Source of the DNA: Oceanospirillum sanctuarii
GTDB lineage: Bacteria; Pseudomonadota; Gammaproteobacteria; Pseudomonadales; Halomonadaceae
Assembly (NCBI RefSeq): GCF_002150805.1
Contig: NZ_MTBA01000010.1
Coordinates: 1-64,000 of the forward strand
Length of the DNA: 64,000 nt
Direction: 5' to 3'
In this document: positions 35,189 to 44,931 of the stretch, piece by piece
How positions within the stretch are numbered: the stretch's first letter is position 1
Layout of the letters: each line of letters opens with the position of its first letter
Made by a program: the position numbers and the translations under genes
The notes under the pieces: model-generated
Databases searched by the model: none
What the model was told of the DNA's origin: nothing
Seen by the model: the letters and a program-made list of their open reading frames with translations, nothing else

Positions 35189-35809
35189 CAGTTTGGCCCG
35201 AGCGTTAAGAACTTCTTCCCGCTTAAAACAGCCGTCCAGGTGATCATTTACTAACCCCATCGCCTGCATAAAGGCGTAACAGGTCGTTGGCCCAACGAAC
35301 TTCCAGCCGCGCTTTTTCAGATCCTTACTCATCTGTTTCGAGAGATCTGTCTGGCCAATCTGGCTCAGCGTTTCATAATTCAGCTGATCCGGGCGCTGAT
35401 CCGCAGTTGGCTCAAAATGCCAGAAATAAGCCGCCAGAGAGCCAAACTCCTTTTGCAGTTCGATAGCACGTTTGGCGTTATTGATGGTAGCTTCTATCTT
35501 TCCGCGATGACGGATAATCCCCGCATCCTGCACCAGACGTTCAACGTCCTCTTCAGTGAAGTGCGCGACCTTATGGAAATCAAAACCGGCAAACGCCGCC
35601 CGGAAGTTTTCCCGTTTACGCAGAATCGTGATCCAGCTTAAACCGGACTGGAAACCTTCCAGACAGATCTTTTCAAACAGACGAATATCATCCGTAACCG
35701 GAAAACCCCATTCGGTGTCGTGGTAGTTGCGATAAAGCTCATCGTCTTCACCACACCACCAGCAGCGGTGTTGTCCGTCTGATGCTGTTATCAGTCCTTT
35801 TTCTGTCAT
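35162..35809 (-). CDS. tag: DNA-3-methyladenine glycosylase I
   Basis: 215 residues. Helix-hairpin-helix glycosylase that excises 3-methyladenine from DNA. The N-terminal RCWWCGEDDELYRNYHDTEW contains the zinc-binding Cys and the family signature. FEKICLEGFQSGLSWITIL and RHRGKIEATINNA follow, and FVGPTTCYAFMQAMG is near the C-terminus. It is slightly longer at the C-terminus than E. coli Tag (187 residues). Convergent with trhO. Confidence 0.95.
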   Translation of the reverse strand: MTEKGLITASDGQHRCWWCGEDDELYRNYHDTEWGFPVTDDIRLFEKICLEGFQSGLSWITILRKRENFRAAFAGFDFHKVAHFTEEDVERLVQDAGIIRHRGKIEATINNAKRAIELQKEFGSLAAYFWHFEPTADQRPDQLNYETLSQIGQTDLSKQMSKDLKKRGWKFVGPTTCYAFMQAMGLVNDHLDGCFKREEVLNARAKLKKPQLKQS

Positions 35810-35860
35810 TTTGCAGCCTTTTTGAAGCCTTTTCCCTATTGGTCTTTAAAGTGAACAGCT

Positions 35861-37762
35861 TTATAACTCAATTCTTAATCTTAGCTCTGTCGCCAGCGAA
35901 TCCTGTTCATCGTCCTCATATGGATAGGTTTCAATATCGGAGCGACTGTTGATGTGTTGAGCCAGAGCCTGGATTTTAACGTGTTTAGTAACCTGGACTT
36001 CTGCCCCCATAGCAACATTGCGGATTGTCTGATCAATTTTGAAATTTTTCTGGGTTTCATAGCCAAGGCCTGAGTCATGCCAGTTTTGATCACCATCGCC
36101 TTTCAACTGTAACAGGGTCAGGTTGAAATACGCGCTTACGATCCCGTCGTCATTAAAAATGGCTTTACCCCGGAGTCCCCGAAGGTCGCCATCGTAGTGT
36201 TTATGGTAGTCATCGCCATCGGAGCCAAAGCTACCGGCCAGTGCTGAAGCATAAAAATCGATCGGTATCAAAATAGGATTAAAGCGAACGCCAGCCTCAG
36301 CGAGATTGGTATAGAGCCCTGAACGAATATGCCTTAGGTCGTACCGGTACTGATCTCCATCGTAATAGTGATCGCTGTAATAGCTATCCCACTGATTTTT
36401 GTTAGCCTGAATGCTGCCAAAAACGCCGATTAAAGGACCGACATCCAGTGAAGCACCGACCTGGAAACGGTCTCCCTCATAACCCGGTGCTGCTGCTAGT
36501 TTTAAGCCGCCGTAATTGGCTGCATAATAGTTTGAGTAACCAGCATTTCGCTGATAAAGATCGTAGCCGTTGTAGAAATTGCCATTATCGTTGCCGTAAC
36601 CGGCGTGTTGAATATTCGCCCAGGCTTTTAATACATCACTGATATTGAGTCTGGCACCTAGGTTAACCTTGCCGCCGGATATATCCGTATTGGTATCGGT
36701 TGCTTCAATATCGATATCGGTATCAATGGCAGTAGTTCTGAACTCGACATTGGCGTATGCCTCAAGAAACCCGGAAAACTGATAGTTGGCACCAATACCT
36801 GCAGCTAGATTTGTAATATCGCCGGAGCTTTCATAAGGGGTTTCCTGCAGAGCGAACATGGGTGCGTAGCTGATATCTGTCTGAGTATCTGCCAGGTCGT
36901 AGTTGTGCAGGAAATGGTCTGAGCTGCCGACTCCCAGATAAGCATGGGCGTTAAAACTAAATTTACTTTCTTCCTTGTCGTCTTGTTTAGCTTCTTCCTG
37001 CTTCTCATCTTTTTTAGGTTGTTCCTCAACCTCTTCTTTGCTTTCTTCTGCGGACTGGTTTTTATCCTTATCAGAGGAGTCGTTAATCCCCGGAATCAAC
37101 TGTTCGAAGGTTGGTAAGCTGAATATTCCGGGAAGCTGGCTAATTGAAACCGGTATTGCCGTGGCGCTTGCGGTAAAAGCCGCCTGACCGGGTTGAAGAA
37201 TTTGCATACCGGCACTGTTTTGTAAAAAGCCTCCGCCACTTTCAATGGCAAGGTAAGAACCTTGCTCCCCAAGGGCAGGCGATGCCATTTCAGGTGTGAT
37301 ATAGAAGGCGGTCAGGTCTGTTCCGCGGATACCGATAGTGGCCACAGGTGTTCGAACGATGAAGGCTTTCTTGTTTTTCTGCCCAATTGCGCCGGTAATG
37401 GAGCGAAGCCCGCCACGAATAATAGAGGTTTCTACCCGATCCTGATTGCTGTTTTTGAACTGATAGTCATCAAGTGAAATTACGCTATTCGGGCGAACGG
37501 CAAAGTAGCCTTTATCCGACATTTGAATCTGTAGGCTGCTGGCATCCTTAGCAACTATCTTGTCGCCCTTGAAAACCTGTTCTCCTTTTACGGCTAATCT
37601 TTGTTGGCCACTAACATCGATGATCTCAATCGTGCCATGTACAAACAGGATTTTGCCAATGGGGTCTGCCGCTTTTGCTGCCAGAGAAAAGCACATTAGA
37701 ATAAGGAGTGTCAGAAGCAGATGCTGCCATTGACGGATTGGGAGTGGGGTCGGGAAGGTCAC
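35861..37762 (-). CDS. FecR-domain protein fused to an outer-membrane-like barrel
   Basis: 633 residues from GTG, with a signal peptide ending SLAAKA (about 31). Residues 32-180 form a FecR domain (GKILFVHGTIEIID, VFKGDKIVAKDASSLQIQMSD, VRTPVATIGIRGTDLTAFYI). Residues about 215-270 are a highly charged Glu/Lys linker (KEEVEEQPKKDEKQEEAKQD). The remaining 360 residues alternate short amphipathic strands rich in Tyr, Asp and Gly (NYAANYGGLKLAAAPGYEG), like a beta-barrel, and end ELRLRIEL. No FecI sigma factor or TonB receptor is adjacent. Function unknown; periplasmic sensing coupled to the outer membrane is a guess. Confidence 0.75.
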   Translation of the reverse strand: MTFPTPLPIRQWQHLLLTLLILMCFSLAAKAADPIGKILFVHGTIEIIDVSGQQRLAVKGEQVFKGDKIVAKDASSLQIQMSDKGYFAVRPNSVISLDDYQFKNSNQDRVETSIIRGGLRSITGAIGQKNKKAFIVRTPVATIGIRGTDLTAFYITPEMASPALGEQGSYLAIESGGGFLQNSAGMQILQPGQAAFTASATAIPVSISQLPGIFSLPTFEQLIPGINDSSDKDKNQSAEESKEEVEEQPKKDEKQEEAKQDDKEESKFSFNAHAYLGVGSSDHFLHNYDLADTQTDISYAPMFALQETPYESSGDITNLAAGIGANYQFSGFLEAYANVEFRTTAIDTDIDIEATDTNTDISGGKVNLGARLNISDVLKAWANIQHAGYGNDNGNFYNGYDLYQRNAGYSNYYAANYGGLKLAAAPGYEGDRFQVGASLDVGPLIGVFGSIQANKNQWDSYYSDHYYDGDQYRYDLRHIRSGLYTNLAEAGVRFNPILIPIDFYASALAGSFGSDGDDYHKHYDGDLRGLRGKAIFNDDGIVSAYFNLTLLQLKGDGDQNWHDSGLGYETQKNFKIDQTIRNVAMGAEVQVTKHVKIQALAQHINSRSDIETYPYEDDEQDSLATELRLRIEL

Positions 37763-37856
37763 AGTTCGCTCGCTTTATTAACTTAGAGATTAATTTAACT
37801 TTAGAACAAATTAATCTGTGAGCGAAGCTTGAAAATAGAAGTTCAGGTTCAGCCCC

Positions 37857-39005
37857 TTATTCTGAAATTGCCTTTTGTCCTGAAATCGTTGCATGCCTTT
37901 CCAATGCCCAAACCACATGCTCTCTGACCATGTCAGAGTCATCCTGCTCTCGGTTTTTCAGGGCGGTAAGAATCCCTTGCGTTGACGTGGCGTTGCCCAG
38001 GGCGACGGCGATATTTCTCAGCCAGCGTTCGTAACCGGCGCGACGTATCGGTGTGCCTTCGGTTTTGCTAAGGAAGGTGCTTTCATCCCATGAAAACAGC
38101 TCTACAAGATCGGCGCTGTCGAGGCTGTGTCTCGGGCTGAAGTCGGTTTCCTGAGTGGGTTTGGTGAAGCGGTTCCAGGGACAGACCAGCTGGCAGTCGT
38201 CGCAACCAAAGATACGGTTGCCGATACCGGGGCGGAGTTCTTCCGGAATCGAGCCTTTCAGTTCGATGGTCAGGTAGGAGATGCAGCGGCGGCCATCAAC
38301 AATTTTGTTATCCACGATGGCGTCGGTCGGGCAGGCAACCTGACAGGCGTTGCAGGAGCCGCAGTGGTCTTTGGGATATGCCGGATCTTTTGGCAGATCC
38401 AGCTCCACCATGACCTCTCCCAGAAAAAAGAAAGAACCTGCTTTGGGGTGAATTACCATGGCATTTTTGCCGATCCAGCCGAGGCCAGATCTGAGTGCTA
38501 ATGCCCTCTCAAGAACCGGTGCGCTATCGACAAAAGCCCGATAGCCGTAGGCACCAATCTCGTCTTCAATTTTCTTTGCCAGTTGGGTCAGGCGTTTTCG
38601 GATCAGTTTGTGATAGTCACGCCCTAACGCATAACGGGAAATGTAGGCTTTCTCTCCCTGACTTAACAGGCGCGTGGTTTCCACATCGGCTGGCAGATAA
38701 TCCATGCGGGCGGTGATTACAGTTCGCGTGCCTTCAACCAACTCTTCCGGACGGCTGCGCTTGTTGCCGTGACTCGCCATGTAATCCATTTCACCGTGAT
38801 AACCGGCTTCCAGCCAGTCTTTAAGATGTGCTTCATGCTCACCTAGATCCGGATCGGCAAACCCTATCTGCTGAAAACCCAGTTCACGTCCCCACTGACG
38901 AATCTGATCCCGCAACTGCTGGCGCTGCATATCTGATAAAGGCGCTGGAGTCTGAGGCGCATCGCTTGTTTGAGAAAGGTTGTGAGAGGAGCTTTGATCA
39001 GACAT
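37857..39005 (-). CDS. queG: Epoxyqueuosine reductase
   Basis: 382 residues from ATG at 39005, chosen to match the family length (about 379); a GTG at 39074 would add 23 residues. Neither start has a clear ribosome site. It makes queuosine in tRNA by reducing epoxyqueuosine with cobalamin and two 4Fe-4S clusters. Cluster motifs are visible: CGSCNACQVACP, and CDDCQLVCPWN with the upstream Cys. A HEAT-like C-terminal tail follows (YERWLRNIAVALGNA). Divergent from nnr. Confidence 0.95.
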   Translation of the reverse strand: MSDQSSSHNLSQTSDAPQTPAPLSDMQRQQLRDQIRQWGRELGFQQIGFADPDLGEHEAHLKDWLEAGYHGEMDYMASHGNKRSRPEELVEGTRTVITARMDYLPADVETTRLLSQGEKAYISRYALGRDYHKLIRKRLTQLAKKIEDEIGAYGYRAFVDSAPVLERALALRSGLGWIGKNAMVIHPKAGSFFFLGEVMVELDLPKDPAYPKDHCGSCNACQVACPTDAIVDNKIVDGRRCISYLTIELKGSIPEELRPGIGNRIFGCDDCQLVCPWNRFTKPTQETDFSPRHSLDSADLVELFSWDESTFLSKTEGTPIRRAGYERWLRNIAVALGNATSTQGILTALKNREQDDSDMVREHVVWALERHATISGQKAISE

Positions 39006-39218
39006 GAGGATACGCTGCAGAGGGATATAGGTGATGGTGATCTCAATCCGAGCATTCCGGTGAAAAATATCCACAGGGAGTCGGGAAACGGCTTTGGCAG
39101 TTATTGCGCTCGGGCTATAATTTAACCATTATCTGCTGCCGCCTTTTCAGGCGCACAAGCTTAACTTATTCCCCCGGCAAAACAAGCCGGTCACCTGCTG
39201 CCACAGGAATGCTACTGA

Positions 39219-40739
39219 ATGATTGTCTGGCCATCCCATGAACGCCTTTATCGTGCCGAACAGGTCCGTGAACTCGACCGCTTAACGATTGCTGCAGGAA
39301 CCACAGGTTTTGACCTGATGCAGCAGGCGGGGCGAACGGCATTCCGTCACCTGACCCGTCAGTGGCCAGAGTGTCGTTCTGTTACCGTGGTATGCGGTGG
39401 CGGTAATAATGGTGGCGATGGCTATGTGATTGCGGCACTGGCTCAGCGCAATATGCGGGTGCAGGTACTGGCAGTAACGGACCCTGACAAGTTGACCGGA
39501 GAAGCGGCAGAGGCCTATCAGTGGGCTTTGCAGCACGGTGTAAAAATCGAACCTTGGGCGTCCGATTCTGTAATTACCGGTCAGATCGTGGTGGATGCGC
39601 TGTTGGGTATCGGCCTGACAGGTCAGGTGAAAGCGCCTTTCGATGCGGTGATTGAACAGATCAATCGCTCCGGCAAACCCGTGCTCTCGGTTGATGTACC
39701 ATCAGGCCTGTGCGCGGATCGAGGTATTCCGCTGGGTTGTGCGGTGCAGGCGGATCTGACGGTGACCTTTATTGGCAAGAAAATCGGTCTTTGGACAGGA
39801 CAGGGGCCTGCATTAGCGGGTGTTCGTCGCTTTGAGCCTCTGCTGGTGCCAGAGTCGGTTCGTGCTCAGGTCAGCGAAACCGCGGAGATGATCTCCCGTG
39901 AGGATATCGCTCGTCTGATCAAGCCCCGTCGTCGCACCGCCCATAAAGGTGACTGTGGTCGTATTCTGGTCGTCGGTGGTGATCTGGGATACGCCGGAGC
40001 TGTGATTCTTGCGGCGCAAACGGCAGCCCGTTCCGGTGCCGGGTTGGTTAAGGTGATGACCCGTCCTGAGCATGTTGCGGCTTTGGTCAGTCGTCAGCCC
40101 GAGCTGATGGTCAGTGGTCTGACTTCCATGCATCAGCTGGATGAGTGGCTAGAGTGGTGTGATGTTGTCGTTCTTGGCCCGGGTCTTGGTCAGGAAGGTT
40201 GGGGACAGCAGCTTTGGCAGAAGGTGATGCTGGCGGAATGCGCCAAGGTCATCGATGCGGATGCGCTGAATCTGATGGCGACTAAGCCTGCCTTTATGCA
40301 GCAGCTTTCCGAAGCCGCGAAGAACTGGGTACTGACGCCTCATCCCGGTGAAGCAGCTCGTCTGCTGGGTTCCAGTGTCGAAGCGGTAGAGCAGGATCGC
40401 CCGGCAGCTGTCCGTGCTATTCAGCAAAAGTTTGGCGGTTCCGTGTTGTTGAAAGGTGCTGGTACGCTGATCTTTAACGGCGAGTTGTTGTCTGTAAACA
40501 ACAGCGGTAATCCCGGCATGGCCAGTGGTGGCATGGGGGATGTGCTGGCAGGGTTGATTGGTGCGCTGATGGCTCAGGGGTTATCCGGCTATGATGCGGC
40601 TTGCCTGGGGACTCAGGTTCATGGTCTGGCGGCAGATCAACTGGCGAAGAAATTTGGCGAACGCGGCCTTCTGGCTGCCGATCTGATTCGCCCGATACGT
40701 GTGTTACTGAATCCGGAGTGTGCAAAAAATGACATCTGA
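39219..40739 (+). CDS. nnr: Bifunctional NAD(P)H-hydrate epimerase / ADP-dependent dehydratase
   Basis: 506 residues. The N-terminal YjeF_N epimerase (about 1-215, VVCGGGNNGGDGYVIA, VDVPSGLCAD) interconverts R and S hydrates. The C-terminal ribokinase-like carbohydrate kinase domain (about 225-500, LTPHPGEAARLLG, VLLKGAGTLI, GNPGMASGGMGDVLAG) dehydrates the S form with ADP. Together they repair damaged NADH and NADPH. It is the first gene of the nnr-tsaE-amiB-mutL run, overlapping tsaE by 11 bases. Confidence 0.96.
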   Translation: MIVWPSHERLYRAEQVRELDRLTIAAGTTGFDLMQQAGRTAFRHLTRQWPECRSVTVVCGGGNNGGDGYVIAALAQRNMRVQVLAVTDPDKLTGEAAEAYQWALQHGVKIEPWASDSVITGQIVVDALLGIGLTGQVKAPFDAVIEQINRSGKPVLSVDVPSGLCADRGIPLGCAVQADLTVTFIGKKIGLWTGQGPALAGVRRFEPLLVPESVRAQVSETAEMISREDIARLIKPRRRTAHKGDCGRILVVGGDLGYAGAVILAAQTAARSGAGLVKVMTRPEHVAALVSRQPELMVSGLTSMHQLDEWLEWCDVVVLGPGLGQEGWGQQLWQKVMLAECAKVIDADALNLMATKPAFMQQLSEAAKNWVLTPHPGEAARLLGSSVEAVEQDRPAAVRAIQQKFGGSVLLKGAGTLIFNGELLSVNNSGNPGMASGGMGDVLAGLIGALMAQGLSGYDAACLGTQVHGLAADQLAKKFGERGLLAADLIRPIRVLLNPECAKNDI

Positions 40740-41238
40740 CGCTTTTGTGTCCGCAGGACAATCCCTACAGGCTGATCCTGTACAAATACAGCTGGCGGAT
40801 GAAGTGGCTCAGGTTGCTTTTGGTGAGCAGCTGGGTAGAGCCTGCAATGGCGAGGGTGTGCTTTTCCTTCAGGGAACTCTGGGGATGGGCAAAACAACCA
40901 TGACCCGAGGCATTTTGTCGGCCTATGGCCATCAGGGTGCAGTAAAAAGCCCGACTTATACACTGGTAGAGCCCTACGAAACCGAAACCGCTCGGGTGTA
41001 CCATTTTGATCTGTATCGTCTGGCGGATGCAGAAGAACTCGAATATATGGGGATTCGGGATTATTTTGATGAGAAAGCGCTTTGCGTTATTGAGTGGCCG
41101 GATAAGGGCGCTGGTGTGCTGCCAACGCCAGATATTGAACTGACCTTAACCAAAGAAGGTGACGGCAGAGCCGCGTCACTCGTGGCCTTTACGGTAAAAG
41201 GGGCTGAAATTTTGGCTCAGCTCCGTACAATGCTGTAA
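40729..41238 (+). CDS. tsaE: tRNA t6A biosynthesis ATPase TsaE
   Basis: 169 residues from ATG at 40729, preferred over GTG at 40720 because CCGGAG then sits 10 bases upstream. P-loop LQGTLGMGKTTMTRG, SPTYTLVEPY and FDLYRLADAEELEYMGI are the family hallmarks. It works with TsaB and TsaD to make N6-threonylcarbamoyladenosine at A37 of ANN-decoding tRNAs. Translationally coupled to nnr by overlap. Confidence 0.96.
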   Translation: MTSDAFVSAGQSLQADPVQIQLADEVAQVAFGEQLGRACNGEGVLFLQGTLGMGKTTMTRGILSAYGHQGAVKSPTYTLVEPYETETARVYHFDLYRLADAEELEYMGIRDYFDEKALCVIEWPDKGAGVLPTPDIELTLTKEGDGRAASLVAFTVKGAEILAQLRTML

Positions 41239-41340
41239 TCTTCCGTCATTACGGAAAACAGAAACTCTTACCGCCTCTGATTGATGCTTATGACTGCCTG
41301 TAAAACACATTCTAAAGAGTTCTTTGGCTCAAATCGCCGG

Positions 41341-42675
41341 ATGATTCGCTACGCCGCACAGTTTTGTCTTCTGCTGTTGAGCTGTCTTTTGGCGGCGACA
41401 CAGGCTTTGGCGGCAAAAATCGAAAATGTCCGTATCTGGCCAGCACCGGACCACACCCGAATTGTGTTTGATCTGGATAAGCCGGTTGGTCATAAGGTGT
41501 TCAGCCTTACTGGCCCTGATCGTTTGGTGATCGACCTGGATAATGCCTCTACTAAGGCGGATATCGAGTCTCTGTCTCTAAACGATACCCCAATTGGCAA
41601 AATTCGGACGGCGGTCAAAAACGGTTCCGATATGCGTGTTGTTCTGGATTTGAGCAGTAAGGTTCAGCCCCGTAGTTTCCTGTTGAAACCGAACAAACAG
41701 TACGGTGATCGCTTGGTTATTGACCTGGTTTACAAAGAGAAAACCAGTAAGCCGAAAGCGGTCACTCAGCCCGCTGCGAACCCAACGGGCGCGCGGGATA
41801 TTATTATCGCCATCGATGCCGGTCATGGTGGTGAAGACCCCGGTGCGATTGGCCCTGGACGGGTCAGAGAAAAGACCGTTGTTTTAGCTATCGCCAAGAA
41901 GGTGCAGTCATTGCTGCAGAAAGAGCGTGGTTTTGCTCCGGCGATGATACGTACCGGTGATTATTATGTCGGTTTGCGTGCCCGTACGGAGCGTGCCCGT
42001 AAATTCCGTTCTGATCTTCTGGTATCGATCCATGCGGATGCGTTTAAAGATCACCGCCCACGTGGCTCCTCGGTTTTTGCATTGTCACAGCGTGGCGCAA
42101 CCTCTGAAACAGCTCGCTGGCTGGCAGACTCCGAAAACAGTGCCGACCTTATTGGTGGTGTTGAAGGTTCTCTGAAGCTGGATGATAAGGACAAGGTGCT
42201 GGCGGAGGTGTTGCTGGATCTGACCATGACAGCGACTCTGTCGGACAGTCTGAAGGTTGGTCAAAGTGTGCTGCGTTCCATGGGAACGGTAAACAAACTC
42301 CATAAGAGTGATGTGGAACAGGCTGCGTTTCTGGTGCTGAAGTCGCCGGATATTCCCTCGATTCTGATCGAAACAGGCTTTATCTCTAACCCGAGGGAAG
42401 CGAAGAACCTGCAAAGTTCAAGCTACCAGTGGAAGATGGCGCGCTCCATCGTCAAAGGCATCAAAGAGCATTTCAGCAAAAACCCGCCGCCGGGTACTTT
42501 GCTGGCCTATCAGAAAAGCCAGCGAGATGCCCGTCATTACGTGGTGGCCCGTGGCGATACCTTGTCAGCTATTGCTAACCGCAACAAGGTGTCTGTGGGT
42601 AGTCTGAGAAAAGCAAATAAGCTGCGCTCGGATACCCTTTATGTTGGTCAGCGGCTGCAAATTCCACGTTCCTGA
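41341..42675 (+). CDS. amiB: N-acetylmuramoyl-L-alanine amidase with AMIN and LysM domains
   Basis: 444 residues from ATG at 41341, where a signal peptide begins (IRYAAQFCLLLLSCLLAATQALA); in-frame starts at 41281-41290 are possible and no start has a good ribosome site. Periplasmic zinc amidase that splits septal peptidoglycan. AMIN domain first (VRIWPAPDHTRIVFDLD), Amidase_3 next with zinc ligands in IDAGHGGEDPG, VSIHADAF and the Glu in SILIETGFISN, then a C-terminal LysM (YVVARGDTLSAIANR). Activation by EnvC/NlpD-type proteins is expected. Confidence 0.95.
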   Translation: MIRYAAQFCLLLLSCLLAATQALAAKIENVRIWPAPDHTRIVFDLDKPVGHKVFSLTGPDRLVIDLDNASTKADIESLSLNDTPIGKIRTAVKNGSDMRVVLDLSSKVQPRSFLLKPNKQYGDRLVIDLVYKEKTSKPKAVTQPAANPTGARDIIIAIDAGHGGEDPGAIGPGRVREKTVVLAIAKKVQSLLQKERGFAPAMIRTGDYYVGLRARTERARKFRSDLLVSIHADAFKDHRPRGSSVFALSQRGATSETARWLADSENSADLIGGVEGSLKLDDKDKVLAEVLLDLTMTATLSDSLKVGQSVLRSMGTVNKLHKSDVEQAAFLVLKSPDIPSILIETGFISNPREAKNLQSSSYQWKMARSIVKGIKEHFSKNPPPGTLLAYQKSQRDARHYVVARGDTLSAIANRNKVSVGSLRKANKLRSDTLYVGQRLQIPRS

Positions 42676-42726
42676 GTAACGCGCGGTTAGTACCTGTTGC
42701 CTTCGCTACAGGAAAGAAATAATCAG

Positions 42727-42760
42727 GCCTGAGCCGGTTACCGGCTCGGGCTGTTTTTTT
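42727..42760 (+). terminator. amiB terminator
   Basis: Stem GAGCCGG/CCGGCTC with loop TTA, extended by weaker pairs, then T7. mutL therefore probably also has a promoter of its own. Confidence 0.85.
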
Positions 42761-42834
42761 ATGCTCAATCCGGTTTTTGATTGAGCGAGAAAGCGTTAAC
42801 CCGAACCGATCTGAGAGACACGAACAGAGTCCCT

Positions 42835-44829
42835 ATGAGTAAAATCCATATCCTAAGTCCACGTCTGGCTAACCAGATCGCCGCAGGTGAGGTGGTTGAG
42901 CGCCCATCTTCGGTGATCAAAGAGCTGGTAGAAAATGCGATTGATGCGGGCGCGACCCGCATCGACATCGAGGTGGAGAAGGGCGGCACCAAGCTGATCC
43001 GTATTCGGGATAATGGTTCGGGTATTGAGCCGGACGATCTGCCGCTGGCACTTAGTCGTCACGCCACCAGTAAGATTGTGACTCTGGATGATCTTGAGGG
43101 AGTGCACAGCTTAGGGTTTCGTGGCGAGGCATTGGCTTCCATCAGCTCGGTATCGCGACTGGATCTGGTGTCCAGCACTCAGGATACAGGCGAAGGCTGG
43201 CGGGTGATTGCGGAAGGTCGTGATATGGCGACTCAGGTAACGCCTGCGCCTCACCCCAAAGGCACCAGTGTTCAGGTTAAAGATCTCTTCTTTAATACCC
43301 CTGCCCGTCGCAAGTTTATGCGTACGGAGAAAACCGAGTTCAGTCATATCGAAGAGACCTTCCGTCGTCTGGCGTTGAGTCGTCCCGATATCGCATTAAG
43401 CTTGCGTCACAATCAGAAGCCGGTGCATCAGCTACCTGCTGGCACCCGACAGGCGGAGCAGGAGAAGCGTCTGGCTTCGTTGTTGGGCAAAAATCTGATG
43501 GATCAGTCTCTCTACATCGATGTGGAAGCGACTGGCCTGCGTTTATGGGGCTGGGTCGGTTTGCCGACCCATTCCCGTAGTCAGGCGGATCAGCAGTATT
43601 TCTTTGTGAACCGCCGTGTGGTGAAAGACAAGCTGGTGGTGCACGCCATTCGTCAGGCTTATCGGGATGTTCTTTTCCATGGCCGCCATCCGGTCTTTGT
43701 GCTTTATCTTGAACTGGATCCGACGGTGGTGGATGTCAACGTTCACCCGACCAAACACGAAGTTCGCTTCCGGGATGGCCGTCTGGTGCATGACTTCCTG
43801 TTCCGGTCTCTGCACCGCGCGCTGGCAGAGGTTCGCCCTGATGCAGAGGGTGCTACTGCTCCGACCAATATGGCTCATGCGGGTATGACGATGCCGGAAG
43901 GTTCGCAGGAACAACCGATGCGTGATCAGACAGCGATCGCCTTTAGTGAGGCTCCTGCCTCCGGAGGCTATGGTGGCGGATTTGCAGGCTCTAATGGATT
44001 TGGAGGTGCTGTCAGTGGCGCTGCACCTTATCGTTCCAATCCTCAGTCGGATGCCGGAGGAGTATCGGATTATCTGAACAGCTACCAACAGCTGTCTGAT
44101 CAGGCGCGAGCGATGCCGATTACGGGGCAGGCTGGCTCTGATGAGGCCAATGCGCCTTGGAATAGTGCTTCTTCAGCCTCAATAGCAACTGCTGGCGCTC
44201 GACAGGAGATGCCGGAGGATGACCCGACCGGCGCACCGCCATTGGGCTTTGCGATAGCTCAGCTGCATGGCGTCTATATTCTATCTGAGGCGAAAGATGG
44301 CCTGATTCTGGTGGATATGCACGCTGCTCACGAGCGTATTACCTATGAGCGTCTGAAGGCGTCTTATCAGGCTGCTGCTGAGGGTGGCGGTCTGAAATCC
44401 CAGCCTTTGTTGGTGCCGCTTTCGATGGCGGTCAGCCGAAAAGAGACCGACTGTGCGGAAGAGCATCAGGAAGTTTTCCAGCAGTTAGGGGTTGAATTGC
44501 AGGTAATGGGGCCGGAGTCTCTGGTGGTACGTCAGTTGCCAGTCATGCTGATGGAGTCTGATGTTGAGCCTTTGATTCGGGATATGTTGTCTGATCTTTT
44601 GCAGTACGGAAGCAGTGATCGCATTCAGGCGCATATCAACGAGATCTTTGCCACCATGGCCTGCCATGGTTCTGTTCGTGCAAATCGTAAGCTGACCTTG
44701 CCGGAGATGAATGCCCTGTTAAGGGATATGGAGCGCACCGAGCGCAGCGGACAATGTAACCATGGCCGTCCGACCTGGACTCGGTTGAGTATGAATGAGC
44801 TGGATAAGCTCTTCCTGCGTGGGCAATAG
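42835..44829 (+). CDS. mutL: DNA mismatch repair protein MutL with endonuclease motif
   Basis: 664 residues from ATG at 42835 ([21 protein letters not shown] follows the start; an upstream TTG is unlikely). GHKL ATPase domain with [14 protein letters not shown] and [10 protein letters not shown] Ser/Gly/Ala-rich linker spans about 345-460, and the C-terminal dimerisation domain follows. The C-terminal part has [12 protein letters not shown] at 494-505, i.e. the DxHA(x)2E(x)4E endonuclease motif, and CNHGRPTW near the end. E. coli MutL lacks this motif, and organisms with it normally lack MutH. It links MutS recognition to strand incision. Confidence 0.97.
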   Translation: MSKIHILSPRLANQIAAGEVVERPSSVIKELVENAIDAGATRIDIEVEKGGTKLIRIRDNGSGIEPDDLPLALSRHATSKIVTLDDLEGVHSLGFRGEALASISSVSRLDLVSSTQDTGEGWRVIAEGRDMATQVTPAPHPKGTSVQVKDLFFNTPARRKFMRTEKTEFSHIEETFRRLALSRPDIALSLRHNQKPVHQLPAGTRQAEQEKRLASLLGKNLMDQSLYIDVEATGLRLWGWVGLPTHSRSQADQQYFFVNRRVVKDKLVVHAIRQAYRDVLFHGRHPVFVLYLELDPTVVDVNVHPTKHEVRFRDGRLVHDFLFRSLHRALAEVRPDAEGATAPTNMAHAGMTMPEGSQEQPMRDQTAIAFSEAPASGGYGGGFAGSNGFGGAVSGAAPYRSNPQSDAGGVSDYLNSYQQLSDQARAMPITGQAGSDEANAPWNSASSASIATAGARQEMPEDDPTGAPPLGFAIAQLHGVYILSEAKDGLILVDMHAAHERITYERLKASYQAAAEGGGLKSQPLLVPLSMAVSRKETDCAEEHQEVFQQLGVELQVMGPESLVVRQLPVMLMESDVEPLIRDMLSDLLQYGSSDRIQAHINEIFATMACHGSVRANRKLTLPEMNALLRDMERTERSGQCNHGRPTWTRLSMNELDKLFLRGQ

Positions 44830-44931
44830 ATGAGCTCGCTTGCCACTCTTATTTGTGGCTGAACTGATTTTTAGATTTTGAATAGCTTTTGAACACTGGC
44901 AAATGCCGAGTAGTGGAATATAACGAATTTT

